DNA from: Miscanthus floridulus
Lineage: Eukaryota > Streptophyta > Magnoliopsida > Poales > Poaceae
DNA: 64,000 bases
Reading direction: 5' to 3'
Assembly (NCBI RefSeq): GCF_019320115.1
Contig: NC_089593.1
Coordinates: 12,691,257 to 12,755,256, forward strand
Within the stretch, counting starts at the first letter, position 1. The number at the start of each line of letters is the position of its first letter. Below, piece after piece: positions 42,089-54,075 of the stretch. The notes under the pieces were generated by a model that made no database searches, was not told the origin of the DNA, and saw only the letters and a program-made list of their open reading frames with translations. A program made the translations under genes and the position numbers.

Positions 42089-42093
42089 GTTGT

Positions 42094-42255
42094 TGTGGTC
42101 GAAGAAAATTCAGCAGATGAACACCACCACCCTATCCCCTCTAGGCCTGAATCTTCTATGGTCAGCTTGTGTGGACAATCATCGCCCAAATCTAGCAATT
42201 TTCATAATGCCTCAAAGTCATATGCATCAGCATCTGACTTAGCTTCACGCGTGTG
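42094..42255 (+). pseudogene. Coiled-coil gene remnant, continued after the 11-kb element
   Basis: Open frame VEENSADEHHHPIPSRPESS, then MVSLCGQSSPKSSNFHNASK and SYASASDLASRV. It is Ser/Pro-rich and looks like a protein tail rather than transposon sequence. It begins exactly at the target duplication of the 11-kb element and ends at the GTGTG duplication of the next insertion. Frame continuity with 31047-31102 is off by one base by my reading. Confidence 0.4.
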
Positions 42256-45200
42256 TGTAACACCCGGTTTTAAGAATAAAACCATATACACACTATATGT
42301 GAGCCCAGGAAGCCAAATCTCACATATAGCTACAAATAAGGGCAATATCAATAGACAATGCTCAATATATAACGTACTTAGTATAGAGAATATAACCTTA
42401 GATAGCAAACAGAGAAAAGAGAACTCCGATCTTCGGGTGTACTCCAATTCCACAGGGACAACTGACTGGTTGATCACAAGCCTAATTCCTCCAAACTCTA
42501 GCAATCTGGTACCCATCCGGGATTTTTTCAAAGATTTAAAAAGTAAAGCAAGCGTAAGTACATGTCGTACTCAACAAATATAACATGGGGTTCATGAGGC
42601 TCAAAAGGCTGACACTGGTTTAACTGCGATTAGCTTTTAATGAGTCATCTTTTAGCAATTGGGTGGCAACACGTTTATTCACAAGCACATATAAACACAT
42701 GATCAGGTAAACATGAATAATGAATAACAAAAACAATAATCATTAGTGAGCATCTTTATCATTAGTATCATCAGTGTTCATCATCTATTCCGTAAAATGT
42801 TCCAAGGCCGCTCGTGACCTGGAGCACGACTGATATACCAGTTTTACACTCTGCAGAGGTTGTACACTTTCACTGTGAGTCGTGATTTACCCTTTCGCCC
42901 GAGGTGATCAGCCTCTTGACCCACTACCAAGGAAGGTCAGCACGGTTCACTATGAAGCCTTTCAAAGGTTCGTCTAACAAGTTAGGGCCATTAGATTCAC
43001 TCGTCAAAAAGATATAGGAACCCCCCTGTCGAATGTCACAATTCCATCACGGCTATACTCATAAGAGTAGAGGTTGTCCTATACCCGATTCGTCAAGCCA
43101 TTCTTATGCTAATAAAGATAACCTCTAATAAGCTAGAAAAGGTCCTCATACTGAGCTAAAGCCAGAGCCATATAACCCTCACAGTTGTACTGTAAGTCCC
43201 GGATGATCACTTATAGATAAGTCCTTAGGAGAGGAATCTAGAGCACCATAAAATAGCCCAATGCTCTAGCCCCTTGTTCCATGTTGCTAAAAAGCATCTT
43301 TTAGTGTTTATTGCATAATCCATTAGTCAAGTTACAAGATCATGGTTGTTGTTGAGCACTAGCTTCATACTACCCAATGCAATACCCCATAGGTATCAAG
43401 GCACAAGGTACAAAGTACTAGGAAATCCTTAGTGGTAGTCAAGGTAGACACATGCAGTATGAATTAAATGATTAAAGGTGTATAGGACAACAAGGAAGAT
43501 CCCATGCTATACTTGCCTTATAACTCTGATCCTTCTTCAAGTCCAAAACTTCAAAGGAACTCCTTCTTGATCAACACGTAAAGCTCACCGACTAGACAAA
43601 ATCGTAAAGCACCACACAAGCATCCATGCAATCATACATGAAGCAAACAATAGATCTAAATTAGAACAATACATCAATCATAGAAAAATAAATAAAAGAG
43701 TGTGAAACATGATTCTACGCATCACTACGAACACACAGTCGCGAGAGACACGCTAATTAGAGCTACGGTTTGAAAGAAACGGCTACCGAAAGATCTACTC
43801 ATAAAAGAAAATATAAAACTATAAGTTTCACGTGTTTTAACTATATAAAAGCTTATATAAATTGAATTAAATCAAATTTAGATTTGAATTATAAAACTAA
43901 AGTAAAACATGTCATATTTTGCTTATAAAATCCGGTTGCATAATTATTATTCAAGTTAGGAGTTAAACCATGAAATTTTATAAATAGTGACATGATAAAC
44001 ATTGTTACTAACACGTATATCTCGTTGTAATGAATCTAGCACAACTTGAACGGGTCAATTCGGAGCTAAAACATAGAAGATATGAATTAAACAAGATTTC
44101 CTTTGATAAAATAATAGATTAAATCTAACCTCGAATTTTAAAAGTTGAAAACATATCTAATAGTAGTATGAACATGTAGATTATGAAATTACGAACCTAA
44201 CGCAAGTTGAACGGGTCAAATCGGTGTTAAAACGAAAAAGTTATGGCCTTAAGAAAACTAGTGGCAAAACTGTAAATAGATGAAAACGTATTTTGAATCT
44301 AATCCGAAAGAAACTACGTTTTCAAAAGAAGAAAACGTATTACGGGAATACATCATGGACTAGGGGTTAATTTGCCGAAAACAGAGAATCTCTTTAGCAA
44401 AAAGAACAGCGAAAGGGTATGTTCTAATCTAGGCCATTGATCTCAACGCGGACGGCTCAGGATGATCGTAAGTATATGTGTATTTCTATTGTATTTCTAG
44501 ATTTGTTTTCTTAAAGGAAAGCGGCTACAAAACTCATGCATGACCTCATGTGATGTCATCAAGCTAGCTAGCAAATTGAAATAGGGCGATGCATGCACGG
44601 CTCACGGCCGGTGGCACCATGTACGGCGGCGACCAGAGCTCGCCGGAGCTCGGTGAAACCAGCGCAGAGGCCATGGTTAACTAAACAAAGAGCACTGGGA
44701 GATAGAGCGGAGGATGGCATGCTCACCTAGGTGTTTATCACGGATGGAAAAGGCTTGGCAGCGTCGCGGGGCTCAAAGAGGAGGACGATGGCTTCCTGCG
44801 TACCACGGCAGCGATGTGAGAGCAACAGAGACCGAAAGAGAGAGAAAGAGAGTATTGGGGCTTCATCACCTTGAAGCAGGGCTCGGCAGCGGGTCACGAA
44901 CGGTGGTGAAACGGCAGGAGGCGTCAATGGCGATGACGGCATGCTTGCTTTCTCTGCGAGATCCAAAGTCACACAGAAGGCGAGACTACAGCAGCCCCTG
45001 GCAGTGTAGATGCAAAACACGGATGCGGCTAGGGCTTCGGCTCTTATAGGGGCGACTAGGCGTGCGCTCCACGTAGACAATCCCGTGGATTTCGGGATTC
45101 GACGCCGGTGTCTCGCTCGGGCAGGAGTTCAGCTGGGGACGGGAGGTAGGAGAAAGGAGGGGAGAGGCTGACCTGTGGGGTCCATGAGTCAGAGAGAGAG

Positions 45201-45855
45201 GGCGGGGGGCCGGTTTGTCATACACACAGAGAGAGGAGGTGCTCACGCGGGCCTCGGCTCGCTACTGGGCCGACGCCAACGGGCCGGGCAGAGGCAGAGC
45301 GGGTTGGGCTGCGGTCTTGCGGAGCTGAGCGGCCGCGCAGAAACAGAGCTGGGCTTCGCGAGAGAAGGGAAGAGAGAAGCGGGAATGGGCCGGCTGGTCG
45401 CTGCGCCAGAAAGCAAATGCTTGCTCTCCTTTTTTCCAAATTGTTTTTCCTAATACTTTTTCAAATGGATTTTGAATTCATTTGAACCTTGAATCAAGAC
45501 CACATTTTAATATTATTTCAAATATACTTTCAATTCAAAGTAAACTGAGCAATTTTGGTAAGTTTTTAAAAATAAATTTTTACAACTTTTTTTAAATGTT
45601 TTTATTTCCTAATTTTCTTTTCTTTTACTTCAAAGCCAACTTCAAAAGCATTTTAAATTCATTTCGAATTTTGGATTTAACCACTCATTACAATAAATCA
45701 AATGCAATGGCATGTATGCACAAACATGTTGTTATCTTATGATAAATTTTAAATTAATGAAAATTTTTATTTTCCTATGTTTTCATGAGCACATAAATTC
45801 AAAAATTACCTCATTTTACATCTACTTCAAAAGGAGCAAATTTTCGGGTGTTACA
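42256..45855 (-). mobile_element. 3.6-kb TGTAACACCCG element with 5-bp target duplication (probable solo LTR)
   Basis: The left end TGTAACACCCGGTTTT and right end AAATTTTCGGGTGTTACA are inverted, with TG...CA termini. GTGTG flanks both sides (42251-42255 and 45856-45860). A 5-bp duplication and TG/CA ends suit an LTR, so a large solo LTR is the first choice. A TATA-like CCTATAAGAGCC on the minus strand near 45040 and a GC-rich leader downstream of it suggest minus orientation. No coding domain was recognised. A DNA transposon with 5-bp duplication is the alternative. The middle (43850-44350) is AT-rich; 44580-45420 is GC-rich. Confidence 0.65.
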
Positions 45856-45860
45856 GTGTG

Positions 45861-46340
45861 ACTTTGCCATCTATGATGGGTTTTCAGCAAACATTTTTCA
45901 AAGAACCTTCTAAAGAGGTGTATCCTGTTCACGTGGTAAACTAAATCCACACACCTTACCTGTCATAAGCCATTGTTGAGCTGATCAGCAATTGGAGTCG
46001 TGTGATAAGCTTAATTAACCTCCTATTTGTCGTGATCTTCACAAATCAACAAGGCGATCACTAATGACCTGGGCTACATTATATTTGCATCATAGTCTAA
46101 CGAAAGGCGTGATTACCATTGTTCTAAAACAAAAGAAAATGCTGCATTAAACCCTGTGAATTCCTTTTAGTGGGCAGTATCTGCATGCTGCATGAGATCA
46201 AGCAAGCGACCGATTGGCCATGCTCCACCTGCCATTCAGTTCATTGGTGAGGAATTAATCACCAACCATGTTGGCTGGCAGACAGTATGGCCAGAGGCCA
46301 TACTCCAATTCATCCATGATAGGCAATGGAGTCTGAAACT
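45861..46340 (+). pseudogene. Flank of the coiled-coil gene remnant (3' end or UTR)
   Basis: Immediately after GTGTG, one frame reads TLPSMMGFQQTFFKEPSKEV then YPVHVVN and stop; another reads CDFAIYDGFSANIFQRTF and stop. Which one continued the gene is unclear. A further open stretch at 46192-46340 contains PPAIQFIGEELITNHVGWQT. The LINE begins just to the right. Confidence 0.3.
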
Positions 46341-46680
46341 TTTTAATTCAGTCGAACCAGCGAGCGCCCCCACGACCGCCGCCGCCGCTCACCTGCTCGC
46401 CGGTGGCCTTGCGGGCCTTGCCTCACATGCCCACCCCCCGCAGCGGCCTCCTGCGCGCCTACGCCTAGGCCGCTCGACGTAGTTCCGAGCGCCGGCGTCC
46501 GCGCGCCCGCGCTTGTGCCTCGTCGCGGCCTTGCGTCCGCTCGCCCACGCCCACGCCCATGGTCACGACTCTTCCCCCACCCCTATGCGCTGGACCGCTC
46601 AGCAAGTATGAGGCCGGTCTGATTCCTCATCACCGCTGCCCCTTCCTGGAGGTACATTCGCTGGCGTTGAGCTCCCCTTC

Positions 46681-48593
46681 ATGGCTCGACAGGTTTGCTC
46701 CCCTGGTGCCCTCCTCGAACTTGAGCAGGATCCTGCTCTGGCAGAGTTAGTCAAGGATTGGGATTTCTCTCCGGGTAAGAGATTCGAAGCTGAAGTCCTT
46801 GACAAGTTCTCTTCATCGGTGCATCACCCATCCTCGTCTCCGGATGGCTCCTTCTTCATGCTTGTGGTTTTTTGAAGATACCTCTTTTGTTTGACTAAAG
46901 AGTCCGCTACTATGGCTATTCATTGTTGCCTGGGTGGCTCTCCTGCTGGATTCCATGTTACCTATCTGCAAGATCAACATTTTCGCTTTTCTGTTGCCTG
47001 AAAGCATGTGGATTTGTTGGTTTGTGCTCTCAAGAGGATTACCACTGATCACTTTGACATCTACTTCCACATGTGGCGTGATGGGGTGAAAACTAGGAAC
47101 TCCAACAGAAAAAATGGGAAAAAGAAGAGAAGGATAGCTGGTCGACTATGGTCAGGCGTAAAAACAAACGCAACATGTCTTCCAAAAGAGTTTCTTTCCA
47201 TAAAAAGCTCACTAAAGATTATCCAATACATAAATCTCGTCCTAATAGGGAGCTTTCTTTGGTGATCACGATTGGTGGTATCTTCTGCCCTGTTATGAAA
47301 GACTCTTGCAAGGTTTTTGGGGAAACTTTAGTTTCTTCAGATGCTCCTGTCAAGCATGCCTGCTCCTGCTCTCCAATAGCTACACTGACCCATGTCCCAA
47401 TCCACCTCAATCTTGATCATGCTGCCAAGACCCACTAGTCAGTAAGGTTTAATGATGGGTTGCCTCCCTAATGTGAACACTTCAGTTTTTTCCCAAGTCA
47501 TGCAACCCGCCTCTGCTTCAGATGCTTAAGTCGGGCTCATCTTGTTAAAGATTGCCGAGGGGGAGACTCGCTGTATTTACATGGGATACCAAACTTATAT
47601 TCAATGGTGGACAAGGGAGGACAAATTATATTCAATGGTCCCTTGGTCCCAATGCACCTGATGAGGCCTTGCCTTCTATGCTCGGCTCCCAAGACTTGAC
47701 TGGTTGTATTCCCTCTAGTAATCAAGAGGTCATGGAAGAGGATCAAGGTTCTATTGTGATAGTTGATGCTACTTCATCCCCTGCTACCCCAGCCCTTCTC
47801 TAGCCTAGGCAGAGCAATGAAAGGGAAATCACTATTGATAAGCAGCCTGACGAGAAAGAAAACTTAGTGATTGAACTTACTGGAATTCAACAGAACCAAG
47901 CTCTAGCAATCAGCAACTCTCTAATGCCTATTATGATCAATAACATGTTCGAAGAGCAAAGGGATTGTGAACAAAGAGAGGCAATCTCTAGCTTTCTTGC
48001 TGCTAGTTTGAGATAGATTTTCAATGTCTAGATTGCGCCAGGCATAGGAACTCTGAGGAATCTGCCCATCCCAAGCTCTCTTATCCAAATCGACCTTGCC
48101 TCCCTAGAAATCAACTCCCTCAATACCATTCTAAACTTCGTTGATCATAATACTACTGCTACTATATCTGTTCTCTCTAACACTTTGTAGATAACCCAAT
48201 TTCCTGAAACCCATAAGTCCTTGCCAAGTCTTCAACCTCAACCTATTGATCTCTACACAAGAAGTGCTCCCATAACTAGAGTCTATTACAGGAGAAATTT
48301 AAGGGCAAGGCTAAGCGACTCGAGAAGGCAACTATTAGTGTGGAACTTTCTTCACAACATGACGAAAACATCTTACCCGCTTCCCCCGAAGAATACGTAC
48401 CATCTCACTCAACTGACATTGGTAGTATGGACAAGGGCAAAGATAATGTGGCAAGGAAAAAGAAATGTTGCACTCCTGTTTCCACCCAGATGCTCAGAAG
48501 AAGCCCAAGGTTCATTGAAAAGCTTAATTGGTGTAAACCTGCTATGATTTCTTCAAAGAAGACAACAAACAGAAACAAAACTAAGGGCAAATA
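46681..48593 (+). pseudogene. LINE ORF1 remnant with CCHC zinc knuckle
   Basis: It starts near MARQVCSPGALLELEQDPAL and has KDWDFSPGKRFEAEVLDKFS. Several stops and frame changes follow; CFRCLSRAHLVKDC (about 47510-47555) is a CCHC knuckle of the ORF1 nucleic-acid-binding protein. The tail (48221-48593) is basic. ORF1 proteins bind LINE RNA. Confidence 0.6.
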
Positions 48594-48793
48594 GATCAAA
48601 TCACAAACTGATCTTTTGGGTGACATTCTTCTCCCTTCCACCTATTAGACCAATGAATTCCCTGGGCTCCCTATTATTGATAAATATAACAGTGTTGGTG
48701 CTACCTTCCCAAAAATACCTATTGCTGAAATTCAGAGGGTGGCAACAAAAATTTGCTGCATCGCTCCTTTAGAAGTGACAGCGGACTTGCTCC

Positions 48794-49316
48794 TTGCATC
48801 AAGGTCTGAAGATGAAGCAGGCTCAAGTAGGAGTGCTGAAATCTAGTACTGTTTTCATGGATACAAGCCCCAGCAACAACAACAACAATAGAAGTCTCAA
48901 CAGATCCTGGAACATTTTAAACTGGAACATTAGAGGGGTAAACTCTGAAGACAAATGTAATTCCATCAAGGAAAAAATTGATGAAAGCGATTGTGCCATC
49001 TTCTACATCCAGGAAACCAAAAGGGAGCATTTTGATCATTCCTTTATCAAAAAGCTAGCTCCAAAGCGCTTCGATCATTTTGCTTTCTCTCCCTCTGAGG
49101 GTGCCTCTGGAGGAATACTAATTGGTTGGAATGGTTCTATCTTCTCTGGTCAAGTCGTTCAAATAAACAACTTCAATGTAACAGTGAGCTTTACCTCATC
49201 TCATAATGGGCAAACCTAGACTCTCTTCTCTCTATGGTCCCTTCCATGGACCTGATAGAGACGCTTTTGTTTAGTGGCTCAATGATCTACATCTCAATGC
49301 AGAGGAAAATTGGATG
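48794..49316 (+). pseudogene. LINE ORF2, N-terminal half of the endonuclease
   Basis: NWNIRGVNSEDKCNSIKEKI, IFYIQETKREHFD and GASGGILIGWNGSIFSG are the first blocks of an AP-type endonuclease (the N, the E of QETK). An in-frame TAG follows at about 49219; the reading then goes on with LFSLYGPFHGPDRDAF. The frame is cut at 49317 by the inner LINE. Confidence 0.75.
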
Positions 49317-50963
49317 TTTTTTGTGCAAAAACCATAGGGAAAAATCCCCCCGGCATCAAAGAGCAACTTAAGAAGGAACCACAAAACAGTTATAGAGAAA
49401 ACCATCTACTAATAGCAGAAGGACACTCAAAGAACAAGTGTTCAAGCGTCTCCTCAACCTCATCATGACAAAGAACAGAATTCTATCCTTCTTGTAGAAA
49501 TTTCTTCCTTCTTCTAAGCATATTTCAGGTATTCAGCCGATCATTCAGCAAGAGCCATGTGAAGAATTTGATGCGTGGAACACATTTGGATTTCCAAATC
49601 CAACGAATGGGTTGTGGAGTAACAATACTAGAAAAGTGATGCTGATAGTACCTATTAGCCGAGTAGAAATTGTTTCCCCAAATAAAAGTCCAGTGATCCT
49701 TATCTTCAGAAGAATCAATGATTAGAGAGGCGACATCCTCTTAAAGGAGTTGAAGTTCCTCAAAAGTTTGCCGACACATAGGAATACGAAAGAGATCCAC
49801 CAAATCAGAAGTGCTCATAACCATTTTCAGAGAGATGACAGTTTCCTTTGCAAAACCATATATAGCTGGGAATTTCAGAGACATCACATTTCCTAGCAGG
49901 AGATCATCCCAAAAACTTACTGTGTCACCAATTCCATGATTACAGATGGCAACCCCTCTAAATTTCACATGTAGCCTTAAAATGTCTTTCCACCAAAATG
50001 AGGCTTTCTCTTTCCTAAGATGAGGAACACCGTTAGGATAATGTTTATTCCAAACGAGATTGACCCATTGCACATTCTTTTTGTTAAAGAATTTATCAAG
50101 CTGCTTAAGAAGAAGAGCATCATTCTGTAAAGTGAGATCAATGACACCTAGCCCTCCTTTATCCTTGGGCTTCATTACCATCTTCTAGGCTGCAAGATTA
50201 TATCCTTTCTTTTTGAAGTCACATCCCCTCCATAAGCAGTGTTTTCTATATTTATCTATAGCCTTGATGACTGTCACAGGAAGCTTCAGAGAACAGAGGT
50301 AATAGGTAGGAAGGGAAGAGATGACTAAATTAACAAGTTGAAGCCTGCCGGCATATGAGAGGAACTGAGAACTAGCAGAGAGCTTCTTTCAATTCTACAT
50401 AACAAAGGAGCATAATCTTTGACTTGAAGTTTTGTGGTACCCAGGGGGAGGCCCAAATATGTGAAAGGGAAACTTCCAACCAAGCAGCCAAAAACTTCAG
50501 CCAAATGAGAGGCTCTGTCAGATCTGATATTTATAGGCACTAAACAGGATTTCCCATAATTAACCTTCAGCCCTGTGGAGTCATTGTTTGCAAAATACCT
50601 TTCAAACTTTGGAGCTGAGACTCATTGGCTTGCATTATTAATAGGGTGTCATCGGCATACTGGACAATTAGAAAGGGGCTGTCAGAATGCTGTGGAAAAG
50701 GGGGCTATAAACCCCCATCCTGAAAAGCTTGGTTGATTATACTCTGTAACAGAACAGCTGCAAGAACAAATAGCAAAGGAGATAATGGATCTCCTTGCCT
50801 CACACCTCTTTTGCATTTGAACTCCTTCCCAGCTACACCATTGAGCAAAACTGCTGAGGTTGCAGTAGAAAGGATATCTCTTACCCAAGCAATCCATTTG
50901 GAGGGGAAACCTTTTGCCTCCATTATTCTGATAATTGTGTGGTGCTCCACCAAAGCAATGGCT
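49317..50963 (-). mobile_element. Inner 5'-truncated LINE, opposite orientation
   Basis: On the minus strand from about 50963: [38 protein letters not shown] (reverse transcriptase), YADDTLLIMQA (catalytic box, near 50660), FPFTYLGLPLGTT, then GGLGVIDLTLQNDALLLKQL and a zinc-domain part (KCVPRIKFFTWLLLNDRLNT) near 49560. It ends in TTTTTT at 49317-49322, the poly(A) end seen from the plus strand. The 5' truncation falls in the middle of reverse transcriptase. Several stops are present. The outer LINE endonuclease continues on both sides, showing that this one came later. Confidence 0.8.
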
Positions 50964-53900
50964 GCGGATTTCAACTTCTATAGAGCACTATCTTATAGAA
51001 ATAGAGATGGGGGTAATATGAATGACATAATGATTTTCAATGAAATTATCAGCAATCTGGGCTTAATGGAGATCCCTCTCAAAGGAAGGAATTTTACTTG
51101 GAGTAACATGCAAAGTGTTCCCCTTCTTGAACAAATTGATTGGGTTTTTACCACTCCTAACTGGACTTGTGATTTCCCAAACACCCTCCTTCCTATGGCT
51201 AGACCCACTTCTGACCACATCCCTTGCAAAATTCAGATTGGCACATCTATTTCCAAAGCATAGATTTTCAGGTTTGAAAATTTTTGGGTTGAACATCAAG
51301 GCTTCTATGATTTAGTAAAATCTATTTGGAGCACCAATATCTCGGCTACTAATAGTGCAACCAGAATCACTGCCAAATTTAAACTTCTAAGAGCTGCTTG
51401 AAAAAAGTGGAGTAAAAGTCTCTCTAATCTCAAACATTTGATAAAAAATTGTAACTCCACTCTGGAAGTCTTGGATTCACTGGACGAACAAAGGCCTCTA
51501 TTTGTTCAAGAATACAACTTCAGGAAAATCCAGAAGAATCATATGAACTAAATTCGGTGATGAAAGCTCAAAAAAAATTCATGCTGCTACCAGAAAGATA
51601 CAGGCTCAACACGATCACCTCTCCTGAAACTAAAGATGGCAGATCAGTTGATGAACACAGTGGAAAGGCTTCTTTGCTTTTTGAAGAGTACAATCATAGG
51701 ATGGGATGCACCACCAACCCTATCATGCTCTTTGATTAACCCAGCTTGTTCAGACTAGTGATAGCCTTGATGAAATGTCCAAGCCTTTCAGCATCGACGA
51801 TATTGATTCTGTCATCAAGCAAATGCCTGTAGATAAAGCTCCAGGACCTGATGGTTTTAATGGGGTTTTTCCTGAAAAGTTGCTGGGAGATAGTCAAAGA
51901 GGACTTCTGTAACCTGTGCTTTGATTTCTTTAATCGTTCCTTGGATCTGCAGTCTATAAATAATTCTCACATTACCCTGATCCCCAAGACAAACAACCTT
52001 GCTACTGTCAATGATTTCAGGCCTATCTCCCTTCTCAACTGTGCTATCAAAGTCATCACAAAGTTATTGGCTAAAAGGTTGCAAGGTAAAATTATACCCC
52101 TCATTCATACCAACCAATATGGTTTTATCAAAAGCAGAACCATACAAGACTGTCTGGCTTGGGCCTATGAGTACATTCATCAATGCCAACAATCCAAGAA
52201 GGAAATATTCATTGTTAAATTGGACTTCACAAAAGCTTTTGACACCATTGAGCATAATGTAATCATTCAAATGATGGGGCAGCTAGGACTTGATGAAACT
52301 TGGTGTGACTAGATTCAGAGAATTCTTATCTCGGGAACCTCTTCCATTCTGTTCAATGGAGTTCCTGGCAAGCACTTTCATTGAAAGCGGGGCGTTAGGC
52401 AGGGTGACCCACTTTCCCCCTCCTCTTTGTGTTGGTTGTTGATCTGCTTCAATGTATCATCAACAAAGGTCACATAGAAGGTCCCTTTGAACTCCCAATT
52501 CAATCCTATGAAAATGCTCAATATCCTATTATCCAATACGCCGATGACACCATCCTCATCATGAAAGCCTCCTAGGGAGAACTATTCAATCTAAAGGATC
52601 TATTGGAATCTTTTGCTCAATCAACTGGTCTTAGAGTTAACTATATGAAGTCATGTTTGGTCCCTCTAAACCTCTCACACGACAAAGCCCGTCAGCTGGC
52701 TGGAGTCTTCGATTGCAAGTTGGAAACCCTCCCTTTCACCTACGTTGGGCTGCCATTGGGCACCACTAAGCCAAGAGTGGAGCATTTTGGATTCATCATG
52801 AACAAGGTGGAGAGAAGACTCACTACCACTTCAAATTTCCTCTCTCATGCTGGAAGATTGGAACTGGTTAATTCTGTCATTTTTTCTCTTCCTACATATG
52901 CTATGTGTACTCTACAGCTACCTGTCTCAGTCATCGATTACATTGAAAGAGCAAGAAGGCACTGCCTTTGGAGAGGGTCTGACAGTAATGATAAAATGAA
53001 GCCGCTGGTGACTTGGCCAAAGTGTTGTAAACCAAAAAAGAAAAGTGGCCAGGGTATTATCAACCTAAGAAGTCAAAATTCTGCACTTCTGCTTAAACAT
53101 CTAGACAAGTGCTATAATAAGAAGGAAAACCCTTGGGTGAAACTTATTTGGCATGCTCACTACTCTAATGGAGACATCCCACATGCCTCTACTAATAGAG
53201 GTTCCTTTTGGTGGAGGGATATTTTGAAGCTTTGTGACCTTTTTAGAGGGATTGCTAATTGCAAAATTGGAGATGGATCAACCATTCTCTTCTGGTCAGA
53301 TCTATGGAATGATAATGTCATGCAGATCAAGTTTCCAAGGCTCTACTCTTTTGCAAAGAACAAGAATATCTCAGTCTCACAATTTCTATTAAAGAATAGC
53401 CTCTAGTCACAATTTCATCTCCCCTTGTCTGAACAAGCTTATCATGAATACCAAGGTCTTCAGGAATACATACAAACAATTCAGGTGGAGCAACATACTA
53501 AAGACTCTTGGAGTTACTTGTGGGGGAGCAGCAACTATACATCATCTAGATTTTACCACCTACCCTACAAAATTTTATAGCCTCCTGCTCCCTTTCTTTG
53601 GATTTGGAACTCAAAGTGCTGCAATAAACTCAGAGTGTTCTCCTAGCTTCTGCTCATGGACAGGCTAAATACTAGAACCATCCTTAGGAGAAAAAAGCAC
53701 AAATTGGAGGGCAATAATTACAACTATGTTCTCTGCAGCAATAATGTTGAGGAAACTGTTCACCACCTATTTTTTAGTTGCCCCTTCAGCCAGGAATCTT
53801 GGCAGCACATGGGAATCCAATGGAACCTTCAGAGTGAATTCTTTCAAATGATGATACAATTAAAACAGTAGCACCAAAATCATTTCTTCATGGAGACCTT

Positions 53901-54075
53901 CATCATTGCTGCAAAGCATATTTGGAAGCAGAGAAATAACTTCATATTTGACAGAGGACGACCTTCTTTCTCTTCTTGGAAAAACCTCTTCTATGATGAG
54001 GCCAAACTTCAGGCTTTTAGAATGAGAGATGATAAATGTATAGCTTTTCTCCTCTGTTTAGATCTCCTCTCTTAG
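50964..54075 (+). pseudogene. LINE ORF2, rest of endonuclease, reverse transcriptase and zinc domain
   Basis: [38 protein letters not shown] and SDHIPCKIQI finish the endonuclease (SDH box). Reverse transcriptase follows: ITLIPKTNNLATVNDFRPIS, KLDFTKAFDTIEH, then [10 protein letters not shown] in a shifted frame near 52400 and YADDTILIMKAS near 52540. The long open block 52603-53406 includes LPFTYVGLPLGTTKPRVEHF. The zinc-binding domain at 53600-53830 has LRVFSWLLLMDRLNTRTILR and ETVHHLFFSCPFSQESW. Many stops and frame changes make it inactive. ORF2 normally nicks target DNA and primes reverse transcription. Confidence 0.85.

Noticed and set aside
44714..45453. ORFs of 92-117 codons in the GC-rich half of the 3.6-kb element
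   Set aside because: They overlap on both strands and show no domain; probably LTR leader sequence.
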